Assembly: GCA_937880805.1 (NCBI GenBank)
Contig: CALGRR010000030.1
Span: 1-11,996 of the forward strand
From: an uncultured Clostridia bacterium
Lineage (GTDB): Bacteria > Bacillota > Clostridia > Oscillospirales > Acutalibacteraceae
DNA length: 11,996 bases
Reading direction: 5' to 3'
A program made the translations under genes and the position numbers. Every line of letters starts with the position of its first letter. Positions within the stretch are counted from its first letter, which is position 1. Below the pieces are notes generated by a model that worked only from the letters and a program-made list of their open reading frames with translations, had not been told where the DNA came from and made no database searches. Shown in pieces: positions 1 through 7,327 of the stretch.

Positions 1-100
1 GCCTATCCTTATCTTGCCGAAAGGCAAACTTCACTTTCGGCATAGCCGAATACTTCACGTCGCTTGCGATACTTCTCTCACCGTCAGGTGAACTTCACTT
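1..100. repeat. Array of four short hairpins with ACTTCAC linkers
   Basis: Four perfect small inverted repeats follow one another at regular spacing: TTGCC/GGCAA at 14-27 with a GAAA loop, TTCGGC/GCCGAA at 36-50, TCGC/GCGA at 60-69 and TCACC/GGTGA at 78-91 with a GTCA loop. They are separated by 8-9 bp linkers that are variants of one word (acttcact, tacttcacg, tacttctc, acttcact). On the minus strand the linker reads roughly AGTGAAGT. The array begins 4 bp beyond the stop codon of the histidine phosphatase gene, so it would lie in that gene's 3' untranslated RNA. There is no T tract, so it is not an ordinary intrinsic terminator. The array may continue past the left edge of the window. Function is unknown; it looks like a dispersed intergenic repeat. 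Confidence 0.7.
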
Positions 101-103
101 ATA

Positions 104-784
104 CTATTTCAGGTGTGCGGTTTCATTGATATATTCAAAAGAAATATCGCCGTAGGGGTTTGTTCCCTCTTCATAAAAAACAACCTTTGTTATGCCTGTG
201 TTCTGAATGCTTATATCAAAAATCGGTGCTTCCTTAAATCCCATAATATGAAAAATAAGTATTGTAAGAAATGCGGCGTGAGCAACAACGGCAACCTTTT
301 CTCCGCTTGAGTATCTGGAATTTATATGCTCCATAACCTTTTCTGCTCTTTCAAACATTTCTCCTTCATTTTCAAAGGTGCTGTGATAAACCCTCGGTGC
401 ATCCTCCGAAACACCGTCTGCAAGGCGTGCCGTTTCGCAGAATTCCTTCATTTCTTCAACCGTTATGCCGTCATATTCGGGCGAAATTCCAACCTCTGAA
501 AGCACGGGAAGAATATTAAGCGGCTTTTTTTCTTTCTGATAGCGGATAATTCCGTCTGCCGTGCTGATGGCTCTGATAAGACCGCTGGAATAAATATAAT
601 CAAAATAAATATCTGCAAGGTATTTGCCCGCAAGGTCTGCCTGCATAAGACCCTTTTCTGTCAGCAGGGGGTCATTTCTTTCTTTAAGTGTCAAATCTTC
701 TCTGTCATAGCCCGCATTTCCCATACTCTGACCGTGGCGGATAAGATAAAGTTCAAGCTTTTTAACTGGTTTATTCTCTCCCAT
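104..784 (-). CDS. Histidine phosphatase family protein (phosphoglycerate mutase-like)
   Basis: A 226-aa cytoplasmic phosphatase of the histidine phosphatase (PGAM-like) superfamily. The signature RHG lies at residues 16-18, with His17 as the expected phospho-acceptor. Supporting residues are Arg71 in SSGLIRAISTA, Glu97 in LSEVG, and the second catalytic His169 in VVAHAAFL. That last motif usually reads HGG or HGA, so the Ala-Ala after His is a mild departure. The length fits small broad-specificity members such as CobC, GpmB or PhoE types; nothing in the sequence fixes the substrate, and cofactor-dependent glycolytic mutase is unlikely. The start is supported by GGGAGG five bases upstream and by a near-consensus promoter. 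The gene is divergent from thiN and appears monocistronic within the window. Confidence 0.88.
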   Translation of the reverse strand: MGENKPVKKLELYLIRHGQSMGNAGYDREDLTLKERNDPLLTEKGLMQADLAGKYLADIYFDYIYSSGLIRAISTADGIIRYQKEKKPLNILPVLSEVGISPEYDGITVEEMKEFCETARLADGVSEDAPRVYHSTFENEGEMFERAEKVMEHINSRYSSGEKVAVVAHAAFLTILIFHIMGFKEAPIFDISIQNTGITKVVFYEEGTNPYGDISFEYINETAHLK

Positions 785-813
785 AACATCCTCCCGAAAG
801 TTTCTGTATGATA

Positions 814-842
814 ATTATAAAATCTTTTATTTGCATTGTCAA
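814..842 (-). promoter_or_regulatory. Sigma-A promoter of the histidine phosphatase gene
   Basis: On the minus strand a perfect TTGACA (-35, 837-842) and a perfect TATAAT (-10, 814-819) are separated by exactly 17 bp. The leader to the ATG at 784 is about 25 nt and carries the GGGAGG ribosome binding site. This predicts strong, housekeeping-type expression. Confidence 0.85.
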
Positions 843-853
843 TTTTCTGACGC

Positions 854-882
854 TTGTTTTATTTTGGCTTTTATGGTAAAAT
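854..882 (+). promoter_or_regulatory. Extended -10 promoter of the thiamine pyrophosphokinase gene
   Basis: TTGTTT (854-859) and TAAAAT (877-882) are 17 bp apart, and TGG just before the -10 gives an extended -10 element. Transcription would begin near 889. This rules out the upstream in-frame TTG at 854 as start codon and supports ATG 911. The roughly 20-nt leader is too short for a TPP riboswitch. Confidence 0.65.
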
Positions 883-910
883 ATTAAAAGTTCAGATTGG
901 AGGTATGCCG

Positions 911-1522
911 ATGAGCGTTTGTTATATAGTTGGTGCAGGGGATTGCGAAAAGCTTGATTTTATAAAAAATGAATCGGATTTGCTCATTGCAGCAGATGCG
1001 GGTTATATGCATATTATAAAAAACGGTATGCAGCCTGATATTGTTATAGGCGATTTTGATTCTCTCGGCAGAATTCCCGATGCAGAAAATGTGGTGAAAT
1101 TAAATCCCGTTAAAGACATAACGGATATGCACGCCGCAGCCGAAGAGGGGATAAAGAGAGGCTTTCGTGAGTTTGTTATTTACGGTGCAACTGGCGGAAG
1201 ATTTGACCATACTTTTGCGAATATTCAGCTTATTGCTTCACTTTCTCAAAAAGGCTTTGCCGCAAGCATTGCAGACGGTGACAGAATAATAACGGCTGTT
1301 ACCGATTCCGAAATATGCTTTGACAGCTCAAAAAAAGGCTTTATTTCTGTTTTTTCACACACCGATAAATCCGAAGGAGTTTTTGAAAAAGGATTGAAAT
1401 ATACACTCGAAAATGCGGCAATTTCAAACTCTTTCGCCATCGGAGTAAGCAATGAGTTTATAGGAGAAGAAAGCGTTATTTCCGTTAAAAAAGGAACATT
1501 AATTATTATTTATAACAAATGA
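911..1522 (+). CDS. thiN: Thiamine pyrophosphokinase
   Basis: A 203-aa protein that transfers pyrophosphate from ATP to thiamine, making thiamine diphosphate in the cytoplasm. Family motifs appear in order: AADAGY at residues 28-32, PDIVIGDFDSL at 42-52 with the acidic GDFDS core, KDITDMHAA at 68-76, and GATGGRFDHTFANIQL at 92-107. The C-terminal part (about 125-203) is the beta-rich thiamin-binding half. Length is typical of the family. ATG 911 is chosen because GGAGG at 899-903 lies seven bases upstream; the ATG at 905 is too close to it, and the open frame back to 854 precedes the likely transcription start. The product would supply the cofactor needed by ThDP enzymes such as the IolD encoded nearby, but no co-regulation is visible. 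Confidence 0.93.
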   Translation: MSVCYIVGAGDCEKLDFIKNESDLLIAADAGYMHIIKNGMQPDIVIGDFDSLGRIPDAENVVKLNPVKDITDMHAAAEEGIKRGFREFVIYGATGGRFDHTFANIQLIASLSQKGFAASIADGDRIITAVTDSEICFDSSKKGFISVFSHTDKSEGVFEKGLKYTLENAAISNSFAIGVSNEFIGEESVISVKKGTLIIIYNK

Positions 1523-1525
1523 TTA

Positions 1526-1554
1526 TTGACAACTTTTCGGAAATTTTTTAAAAT
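1526..1554 (+). promoter_or_regulatory. Promoter of the secreted phosphoesterase gene
   Basis: TTGACA (1526-1531) and TAAAAT (1549-1554) have a 17-bp spacer and begin 4 bp after the thiN stop codon. The metallophosphoesterase gene is therefore probably transcribed on its own, though readthrough from thiN remains possible because no terminator separates the two. Confidence 0.8.
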
Positions 1555-1587
1555 CTATTTATACCAACTTCAGAAGGAGATTAAAAA

Positions 1588-3012
1588 ATGAAAAGAATAT
1601 GCAACAAAACTATTTCGGTTGTTCTTGCCGTAATAATGCTCTTTACTGCGGCTATTCCTTCTTATGCGATGACAAAACCTTTGTGGGATGCATATTGGCA
1701 AACGGATGAGGCACATTCGGGCATCACGATGTTTCCCGGAAGTGATGAAACCGAACGCAATTTCACCTGGTATACCGAAACACAGAGCACCCCTGTTATT
1801 GAGATTAAAAAACTCGGAGCTTCCTCGGGTAATTCGGTCCAGGGTGAATGCCTTGCAACAAAAGACGGCAGATATGTTAACTATGTAACCGTAACAAACC
1901 TTGAAGAAGGTGCTGCCTATTCTTACAGAGCAAAGTCTGAAAACTTTGAATCAAGGTGGTATACCTTTGACGTTGAAGATGATAACAGCTTCTCTGCACT
2001 GTATGTTACGGATGTTCACGTTACCTATGATGAGAATAATGAAGCAAGCTTAGCCGATACAGCATACAGCTTCAATCAGGTTATAGAAGCTGCAAGAATG
2101 AAAAACAGTGATCTTTCTCTTGTTCTTTCGGCAGGTGACCAGGCAAGTGAGGGCAGAGAGGATGAATACATAGGTTTTGCTTCATCTCCCGCAGGCAGAA
2201 CCCTCACTGTTGCACCCACAATCGGTAATCACGACAGAAAGGGAATTGCATTCAAAACATATAAAAACTTCCCCAACGAACAGAAGAATGCAATGGTTTC
2301 ATCCTATATCGGCGGAAACTATTGGTTTGTTAAGGGAGATGTTCTTTTCCTTGTGATGGATACCAATAACGGCAGCGGAACAGACCACGCTAAATTCATA
2401 AGAAAAGCCATTAAAGAGAATCCCGATGTAAAATGGAAGGTTATAATGGCTCATCACGATCTTTACAGCGGCAGAATTCCCCGCAGAGAAAGCGAAAATC
2501 AGTTCCTCCGTCTTCTCTGGGCACCCATTGTTGACCAGTTCGGCATTGACCTTGTTCTTCTCGGACACAGCCATTACTACACCGTTTCAAATGTTCTTTA
2601 TAATTCAAAGACGGTTGCTCCCGTTGAAAACCACGCAACAGTAACCGACCCTGCGGGCACAATTTATATGGTTTCGGGTTCACTCAACCGCCCGAGAGAT
2701 GAAGAAGAGATTGGACTTAGCGAAAATATCGGCATTGATTATCTCACTCAGGAAAAGATTTATAACATAATTGATTTTAAGGATGATTCGATAACCGTTA
2801 AATCCTACACGCTTGAAAGCAACGAGATGTTTGCAAGCTACACCATAGAGAAAACCTCAAAGGATGGCGGGCATCCTGATAAAATGACGGCTTTCTATCA
2901 GCCTATAGTTAGATTTATAGGCACAATTTACGCATTCTTCAACAATATAGGAGTATACAGCAACCTCAAAGAAGACGGCATTGATATAGGCTTTTTTGAA
3001 GCGATTTTTTAA
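1588..3012 (+). CDS. Secreted metallophosphoesterase, purple acid phosphatase-like
   Basis: A 474-aa exported protein. Residues 1-27 form a signal peptide (Lys/Arg start, hydrophobic VVLAVIMLF core, likely cleavage after SYA), and no sortase motif is seen. Residues about 35-128 resemble the fibronectin-III-like N-terminal domain of purple acid phosphatases. Residues about 135-370 carry the calcineurin-like catalytic motifs: TDVH (Asp142, His144), AGDQ (Asp184), GNHD (Asn214, His215), AHHD (His290) and GHSH (His327, His329), so all expected metal ligands are present. It probably hydrolyses phosphate esters outside the cell; the substrate is not evident. The C-terminal tail (about 430-474) is rich in Phe and Ile and could be an association segment. 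AAGGAG lies 8 bases before the ATG. It has its own promoter and a strong terminator. Confidence 0.88.
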   Translation: MKRICNKTISVVLAVIMLFTAAIPSYAMTKPLWDAYWQTDEAHSGITMFPGSDETERNFTWYTETQSTPVIEIKKLGASSGNSVQGECLATKDGRYVNYVTVTNLEEGAAYSYRAKSENFESRWYTFDVEDDNSFSALYVTDVHVTYDENNEASLADTAYSFNQVIEAARMKNSDLSLVLSAGDQASEGREDEYIGFASSPAGRTLTVAPTIGNHDRKGIAFKTYKNFPNEQKNAMVSSYIGGNYWFVKGDVLFLVMDTNNGSGTDHAKFIRKAIKENPDVKWKVIMAHHDLYSGRIPRRESENQFLRLLWAPIVDQFGIDLVLLGHSHYYTVSNVLYNSKTVAPVENHATVTDPAGTIYMVSGSLNRPRDEEEIGLSENIGIDYLTQEKIYNIIDFKDDSITVKSYTLESNEMFASYTIEKTSKDGGHPDKMTAFYQPIVRFIGTIYAFFNNIGVYSNLKEDGIDIGFFEAIF

Positions 3013-3027
3013 TTGTGACCAATAGGT

Positions 3028-3060
3028 AACGCCCCGAGAAATCTCGGGGCGTTCTTCTTA
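3028..3060 (+). terminator. Intrinsic terminator after the phosphoesterase gene
   Basis: A perfect 11-bp GC-rich stem, AACGCCCCGAG (3028-3038) with CTCGGGGCGTT (3043-3053), has an AAAT loop and is followed by a T-rich run (ttcttctt). It lies between converging genes. The T run is on the plus-strand side, so it mainly serves the phosphoesterase gene but may also help end the iol transcript. Confidence 0.9.
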
Positions 3061-3069
3061 TGTTTTAAA

Positions 3070-3963
3070 TTATAAACCTGTTTTCTCGCTGATATATTTT
3101 CTTGCAATGCAGGCATATTCATAGGGGTTAGCCTTTGCGGGATCCTGCTCTGCTTCAACAACAACCCAGCCTTCATAATCAGCTTCGGCAAGAATGTCAA
3201 ATACGGGAGTAAAATCAAAATCACCGTCACCGGGAACGGTGAAGGAACCTGCTCTTACACAGTCAAGGAAGCTCCAGCCCTTTTCTTTACCCTCGTTGAT
3301 AACACTCTGATGGATGCTCTTGAGGTGAACGTGCTTGACTCTGTTAACATATTTTTTGAGAACGCCGATTGCATCCTCGCCCGAGAATGAAAGATGACCG
3401 GTATCATAAAGAAGATAAACAAGGTCGGGGTCTGTCATTTCCATAAGCTTATCAATTTCAGCCTCGGTCTGAACACCCGTGCCCATATGATGATGAACGG
3501 TGAAATACATTCCCTTTTCTTTTGCAAGTCTGCCCATCTCGTTGAAGCCCTTTGCAATGAGCTCCCACTGTTCGTCTGTGTAAACGGGCTTATCGCCGAA
3601 AATGCTCAGAGCCTTGCCCTGAATGGAGTTGCCCTGCTCTGATGCACCGATAACCTTTGCACCGAGAGCGTGAAGAAAATCTCTGTGCTTTATAAATGCT
3701 TCGATTGTTGCCTCATAGCCTTCGGAAAGAAGAAGAGAAGAGAACCAGGCATTGCAGATTCTTAAACCTCTCACATCAAGCTTATGCTTAAGAGTTTCAA
3801 CATCCTTGGGATATTTGTTGCCGATTTCGCTGCCCTTGAAGCCGCTGAGAGCCATTTCGCTGATGCACTGCTCAAAGGTGTTTTCGGCACCGAGGTCGGG
3901 AAGGTCATCGTTTGTCCAGGCGATAGGAGCTATCGCAAGATTTACCTTATCTTTATTAAGCAT
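3070..3963 (-). CDS. iolE: Myo-inosose-2 dehydratase
   Basis: A 297-aa enzyme of the xylose-isomerase-like TIM barrel family that dehydrates 2-keto-myo-inositol to 3D-(3,5/4)-trihydroxycyclohexane-1,2-dione, the second step of inositol breakdown. Family features are VHHHMGTGVQ (His157-159), LLYDTGHLSFSG (Asp187, His190), KHVHLKS (His213), GDGDFDF at 246-251 and VVVEAEQDP with Glu270 and Glu272 near the C-terminus. These include the usual metal-binding acid and His set. The open frame runs further upstream to 4089, but ATG 3963 is chosen because CGGAGG lies seven bases before it and because 297 aa matches the family. It follows iolD by 19 bp, so the two are co-transcribed, and its product acts on the step just before IolD. 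Confidence 0.93.
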   Translation of the reverse strand: MLNKDKVNLAIAPIAWTNDDLPDLGAENTFEQCISEMALSGFKGSEIGNKYPKDVETLKHKLDVRGLRICNAWFSSLLLSEGYEATIEAFIKHRDFLHALGAKVIGASEQGNSIQGKALSIFGDKPVYTDEQWELIAKGFNEMGRLAKEKGMYFTVHHHMGTGVQTEAEIDKLMEMTDPDLVYLLYDTGHLSFSGEDAIGVLKKYVNRVKHVHLKSIHQSVINEGKEKGWSFLDCVRAGSFTVPGDGDFDFTPVFDILAEADYEGWVVVEAEQDPAKANPYEYACIARKYISEKTGL

Positions 3964-3982
3964 ATTTATTCCTCCGTTTATA

Positions 3983-5839
3983 TCAATAAAGTCTTGCTTT
4001 TTCAATATTTGCCTGCATATCTTCATATGCTTCCTGAACTCTTTCGCTGGTTGAAACCTCGGCAACGCCAACTCTCCACCAGGCATCATATCCGTCGCTC
4101 ATACTTCCGTGAACAACCTTGATGTCGAAGAGGCAGGGAACGGTCTGTTCCTTTGAATCCTTGATAGCATCGCGAAGCTCTGCAACGCTTGTAACTATGT
4201 ATGCCTTGCAGCCGTAGCCTTCGGCGATTTTTGCAAAATCAATGGGAACAATAGGTCCGTCAAGCATTCCCGAAAGGGGATTTCTTGCCTGGAATCTTGT
4301 TCCGAAGGTATCGGTGCCCTGATTGTTCTGAAGGTTTTCTATGCAGCCCCAGCCTGAGTTGTCAAAGAGCATAACATTTATCTTTGCACCCTCCATAACA
4401 GCGGTGTAAAGCTCGCTGTGAAGCATAAGGAAGCTGCCGTCACCAACCATTGCATAAACCTCTTTGTCGGGCTCTGCAAGCTTAACGCCAAGTGCACCGC
4501 AGATTTCATAACCCATACACGAGAAGCCGTATTCCATATGGTATGTTTTGGGAACGGATGCTCTCCAAAGCCTTTGCAAACAGCCGGGAAGGCTGCCCGA
4601 TGAACCGATTGCAACCGCATACTTGGCAACAAGCTTATTGATTTCACCGAGTGCTCTTGTCTGTGAAAGACCTTCTTTGAGATATACGCTGTAGCAGCGG
4701 TCAACCTCTGCGTTGTATTCTTCTTTAATGCGTTTTAATTCTTCGCTGTCCCAATTTGAATAGTATTCACGAAGAGAAAGAGCACCCATAATATCAAGCA
4801 TTGCGGTTTTTGCATCGGCAATAACTGCGGTTGAATCCATTTTGAATGCGTCAAATGAGCAAACATTTATTGAAAGCATCTTTACATTCGGATTCTGGAA
4901 GCCCCATTTTGAAGCTGTTGTGAAGTCGGTGAGGCGTGTGCCAACGGCAATAATGAGGTCTGCCTCTTTTGCTATTGCGTTTGCGGCGGGTCCGCCCGTT
5001 ACGCCTATACCGCCCATATTAAGCGGCAAATCCCAACGGATATTGCCTTTGCCTGCCTGCGTTTCGCCGATGGGGATATTGAATTTTTCGGCAAAGAAGC
5101 GTGCGGTTTCCCAGCCTTCGGAATATGTAACGCCGCCGCCAACAATAAGAAGGGGCTTTTCGCTTCTCATAATGCATTTTACCGCTTCTTCAATTTCACG
5201 CTGAGTGGGTGAACGGCGGTCTATATACCAAACTCTTTTTTTGAGGAAATAATCGGGATAATCAAAAGCTTCGCCCTCAACATCCTGAGGCATAGCAAGG
5301 CATACCGCACCCGTTTCTGCGGGGTCGGTAAGAACTCGCATTGCGTTAAGGCAAGCTGTCATAAGCTGTTCGGGTCGCTGAATTCTGTCCCAATATCTGC
5401 AAACGGCTTTGAAGGAATCGTTTGCTGTTGTGCTGTAGCTTGCGGGCTGCTCAATCTGCTGAAGAACGGGGTCGGGCTGGCGGCAGGCGAAGGTGTCACC
5501 GGGAAGCAGCAGAAGGGGAATTCTGTTTGCTGTTGCCGTGCCTGCAGCAGTAACCATATTGAGTGCACCGGGGCCGATTGATGATGTGCAGGCAATTATC
5601 TGGCGGCGGTTCTTCTGCTTTGCAAAAGCGATTGCCGCGTGAGCCATACCCTGCTCATTATGACCCTGATAGAATTTAAGATTATGTCCGCCCTGCTCAA
5701 GAGCCTGACCGATACCGACAACGCAGCCGTGGCCGAATATGCCGAAAATACCGTCAACAAATTTGGTTTCAACTCCGTCAAAGCAAACATACTGATTATC
5801 AAGGAATTTAACGAGAGCCTGAGCCATTGTAAGTTTCAT
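3983..5839 (-). CDS. iolD: 3D-(3,5/4)-trihydroxycyclohexane-1,2-dione acylhydrolase (ring-opening)
   Basis: A 618-aa thiamine-diphosphate enzyme that hydrolytically opens the inositol-derived ring to 5-deoxy-glucuronate. The N-terminal pyrimidine-binding domain carries the catalytic glutamate in GHNEQGMAHA (Glu62). The middle domain (about 210-350) has GGGVTYSEGW and VGTRLTDF. The C-terminal pyrophosphate-binding domain shows GDGSF at 466-470 and its metal-ligand Asn494 in MLFDN. The opening MKLTMAQALVKFLDNQYV is characteristic of IolD. AAGGAG lies upstream of ATG 5839. It sits 22 bp after iolB and 19 bp before iolE, each gap holding a ribosome binding site, so the three genes form one operon. 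It is close to the usual family length. Confidence 0.95.
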   Translation of the reverse strand: MKLTMAQALVKFLDNQYVCFDGVETKFVDGIFGIFGHGCVVGIGQALEQGGHNLKFYQGHNEQGMAHAAIAFAKQKNRRQIIACTSSIGPGALNMVTAAGTATANRIPLLLLPGDTFACRQPDPVLQQIEQPASYSTTANDSFKAVCRYWDRIQRPEQLMTACLNAMRVLTDPAETGAVCLAMPQDVEGEAFDYPDYFLKKRVWYIDRRSPTQREIEEAVKCIMRSEKPLLIVGGGVTYSEGWETARFFAEKFNIPIGETQAGKGNIRWDLPLNMGGIGVTGGPAANAIAKEADLIIAVGTRLTDFTTASKWGFQNPNVKMLSINVCSFDAFKMDSTAVIADAKTAMLDIMGALSLREYYSNWDSEELKRIKEEYNAEVDRCYSVYLKEGLSQTRALGEINKLVAKYAVAIGSSGSLPGCLQRLWRASVPKTYHMEYGFSCMGYEICGALGVKLAEPDKEVYAMVGDGSFLMLHSELYTAVMEGAKINVMLFDNSGWGCIENLQNNQGTDTFGTRFQARNPLSGMLDGPIVPIDFAKIAEGYGCKAYIVTSVAELRDAIKDSKEQTVPCLFDIKVVHGSMSDGYDAWWRVGVAEVSTSERVQEAYEDMQANIEKARLY

Positions 5840-5861
5840 AATTATTTCTCCTTATCCCGTT

Positions 5862-6662
5862 TTATTTAACAGGCGGCCACATTTCCGCCTCTTTTTCTGC
5901 ATCGGTTACCCACAGATGCTCGTCAACAAAGGTGGGCGTAATATAGGGATTGCCGTCAAGGTGCCTTATAACCCAGAGATACCAGAGAGCATAACCCGGT
6001 GCCGTGGTCTGCGGATGGGTTTCAAGCTCTGTGATGAAAACGGTTGAATTCTGATGAGTTTTAACAACATCCTCACCAAGCTCGGCAAAGCCGTAGCCGT
6101 TTTCGGGTAAGAATTTATAAAAATAAATTTCGGGCTGCGGATGCCAATGGGGAGGATAGCTCGACCATTTGCCGGGGAAACCGATAACCTCACCAACAAC
6201 AAGATTTGAATACGGTGCGTTTGAATAATCAAAAACGGTGCGAACAATTCTTGTTGAAGCCTCTCTCATTGTGCCCGCACCTCTGTTTTCGTTGCGGCAT
6301 TCCTCGGGAGTGTAAAGCTTTGAGGGGAAGGTGCGTTCATTCTCTGTTCTCTGAATAACAATTTCTGTATCACCGTGAGCCCTGAAGGTTACTTTAACAT
6401 TGTTTGCAACGTGAAGCACCCAGGGGCAATAGTCAAAGCAGTTGGGGCGGTCAACCGAAACGGAGTTGCCCTCCCATTCAAAAGTCATATTACCGCTGAT
6501 AAGAAGATACGCTCTTTCAAGAGGAAGCTCCTCTGTGAAAACATCTCCGTCTTTCAGCTTGAGAATACCGAAATCCATAAGGCTGTTATGAATTTTATCG
6601 TCAATGGTTGTTATCTCGTGGTATCCGTAATCATAGTTCTGCGGACCTCTTATATGTTTCAT
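5862..6662 (-). CDS. iolB: 5-deoxy-glucuronate isomerase
   Basis: A 266-aa bicupin enzyme that isomerises 5-deoxy-glucuronate (the IolD product) to 2-deoxy-5-keto-gluconate. The metal site appears as PHWHPQPEIYFYKF (His172, His174, Glu179), with a later His216 before the conserved APGYALWYLWV. The N-terminal cupin half contains ERAYLLISGNMTFEW. Length matches the family. The open frame extends to 6734, but the extension runs through the -10 box and promoter spacer, so ATG 6662 is taken as start. The upstream AAAGGG is only a moderate ribosome binding site. First gene of the iolB-iolD-iolE operon. A kinase (iolC) and aldolase (iolJ) needed to finish the route are not in this window. Confidence 0.94.
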   Translation of the reverse strand: MKHIRGPQNYDYGYHEITTIDDKIHNSLMDFGILKLKDGDVFTEELPLERAYLLISGNMTFEWEGNSVSVDRPNCFDYCPWVLHVANNVKVTFRAHGDTEIVIQRTENERTFPSKLYTPEECRNENRGAGTMREASTRIVRTVFDYSNAPYSNLVVGEVIGFPGKWSSYPPHWHPQPEIYFYKFLPENGYGFAELGEDVVKTHQNSTVFITELETHPQTTAPGYALWYLWVIRHLDGNPYITPTFVDEHLWVTDAEKEAEMWPPVK

Positions 6663-6676
6663 AATCTGCCCTTTCC

Positions 6677-6692
6677 GAGGCGTGAGAGCCTC
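6677..6692 (-). promoter_or_regulatory. Small leader hairpin before iolB
   Basis: GAGGC and GCCTC arms (6677-6681 and 6688-6692) enclose a 6-nt loop in the iolB leader, ending about 14 nt before the ATG. It could influence access to the weak ribosome binding site. Short and possibly incidental. Confidence 0.35.
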
Positions 6693-6722
6693 ATAATAGA
6701 ATTGATTGCTATATATAGAAAT

Positions 6723-6751
6723 ATTATATACCATATATAGTAAGTTTTCAA
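6723..6751 (-). promoter_or_regulatory. Promoter of the iolBDE operon with two ATATATAG boxes
   Basis: On the minus strand TTGAAA (6746-6751) and TATAAT (6723-6728) are 17 bp apart. A palindrome CTATATATAG (6709-6718) lies just downstream of the -10, and a partial copy ATATATAG (6733-6740) lies in the spacer. Their 3' ends are 22 bp apart, about two helical turns, so they are on the same DNA face. They could be operator sites for an inositol-responsive repressor such as an IolR-type protein, which is not encoded here. AT-rich sequence makes chance resemblance possible. Confidence 0.7.
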
Positions 6752-6805
6752 GCAGTTTTGTCTAAAACGAAAAAACAAAATAAAGAAAATTTTTTCAAAA
6801 AGCAC

Positions 6806-6834
6806 TTGACAAAGCGGGCTAAATAATATATTAT
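6806..6834 (+). promoter_or_regulatory. Promoter of the tRNA-Lys gene
   Basis: Perfect TTGACA (6806-6811) with a TATTAT -10 (6829-6834) at 17 bp. Transcription would begin around 6841, some 20 nt before the mature tRNA. It is divergent from the iol promoter. Confidence 0.75.
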
Positions 6835-6859
6835 ATTGGAGCGTCAAAAAATACTGTAT

Positions 6860-6935
6860 GATCCATTAGCTCAGCAGGCAGAGCACTTGACTTTTAATCA
6901 AGGTGTCCGGAGTTCGAATCTCCGATGGATCACCA
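6860..6935 (+). tRNA. tRNA-Lys (anticodon TTT)
   Basis: A complete 76-nt cloverleaf. The acceptor stem GATCCAT (6860-6866) pairs with ATGGATC (6925-6931). The D stem is GCTC/GAGC (6869-6872, 6881-6884), the anticodon stem CTTGA/TCAAG (6886-6890, 6898-6902) has loop CTTTTAA with anticodon TTT at 6893-6895, and the T stem CGGAG/CTCCG (6908-6912, 6920-6924) has loop TTCGAAT. Discriminator A and an encoded CCA end it. It has its own promoter and terminator. tRNA 3' ends are common integrase targets, and an integrase remnant starts 45 bp downstream, so this gene may have been the insertion site. Confidence 0.98.
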
Positions 6936-6940
6936 CAGAG

Positions 6941-6986
6941 AAAGCCAACAGTTACAAGTCTTGTAATTGCTGGCTTTTTTCATTTT
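6941..6986 (+). terminator. Intrinsic terminator after tRNA-Lys
   Basis: AAAGCCAACAGTTAC and its near-perfect complement ending GCTGGCTTT (arms 6941-6956 and 6962-6977, two non-Watson-Crick positions) are followed by TTT and a further T-rich stretch. It begins 5 nt after the tRNA CCA and abuts the stop codon of the opposing integrase remnant. Confidence 0.88.
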
Positions 6987-7327
6987 TTCAAGACTTTATC
7001 CAAAGGCGAATAATTACTAAAATTGATTGCCGTTTTTGAATTAGTCAAGTGTATATACTTTTTTACCATTTCAAGCGAGGTATGACCGAGAATTAGTTGC
7101 AGACTGTAAATGTCACCGCCGTTCTCTAAATAGCGTGTAGCAAAGGAATGACGGAGTAAATGCGGGCGAAGCCGAGGAATACAAGCCGACACTTTCAACC
7201 GCCGAAATAATTGTTTTACTGTGCTTTGTTTCAAGGGTGTCAAGGTGTCTTTTACGAATAAAGGTGTCTTAATATCCGAATTTGGAACAATAGAAACATA
7301 ACGCAAAAGAGCCTTTTTGCTATTCAA
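6980..7327 (-). pseudogene. Tyrosine recombinase, C-terminal fragment
   Basis: Only the catalytic C-terminal portion of a phage-type tyrosine integrase remains. Of 115 residues, HLLRH (His56, Arg59), ILGH (His82) and the nucleophile Tyr91 in KKYIHL are intact. The first catalytic Arg and the whole N-terminal core-binding and arm-binding domains are absent. The frame opens only at a TTG that overlaps the relaxase stop codon as TTGA, with no good ribosome binding site. Integrase-like sequence seems to continue 3-4 codons upstream of that TTG (PQIGLNSKKALLRYV), then gives way to relaxase coding sequence. This suggests a deletion that joined the two genes. A full integrase of this type would be about 300-400 aa. 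Very unlikely to be active alone. Confidence 0.85.

Noticed and set aside
1..100. CRISPR array
   Set aside because: Units are about 18-24 bp with self-complementary variable parts and an 8-9 bp linker, far from CRISPR repeat and spacer sizes; no cas genes.
889..911. TPP riboswitch before thiamine pyrophosphokinase
   Set aside because: The leader after the predicted promoter is only about 20 nt and contains no THI-box-like sequence.
2299..2683. Minus-strand frames opposite the phosphoesterase gene
   Set aside because: The plus-strand frame has all catalytic motifs, promoter and terminator; the antisense frames have no recognisable features.
3964..4089. Longer iolE start at 4089
   Set aside because: It would overlap the 3' end of iolD by over 100 bp; the ribosome binding site and family length support 3963.
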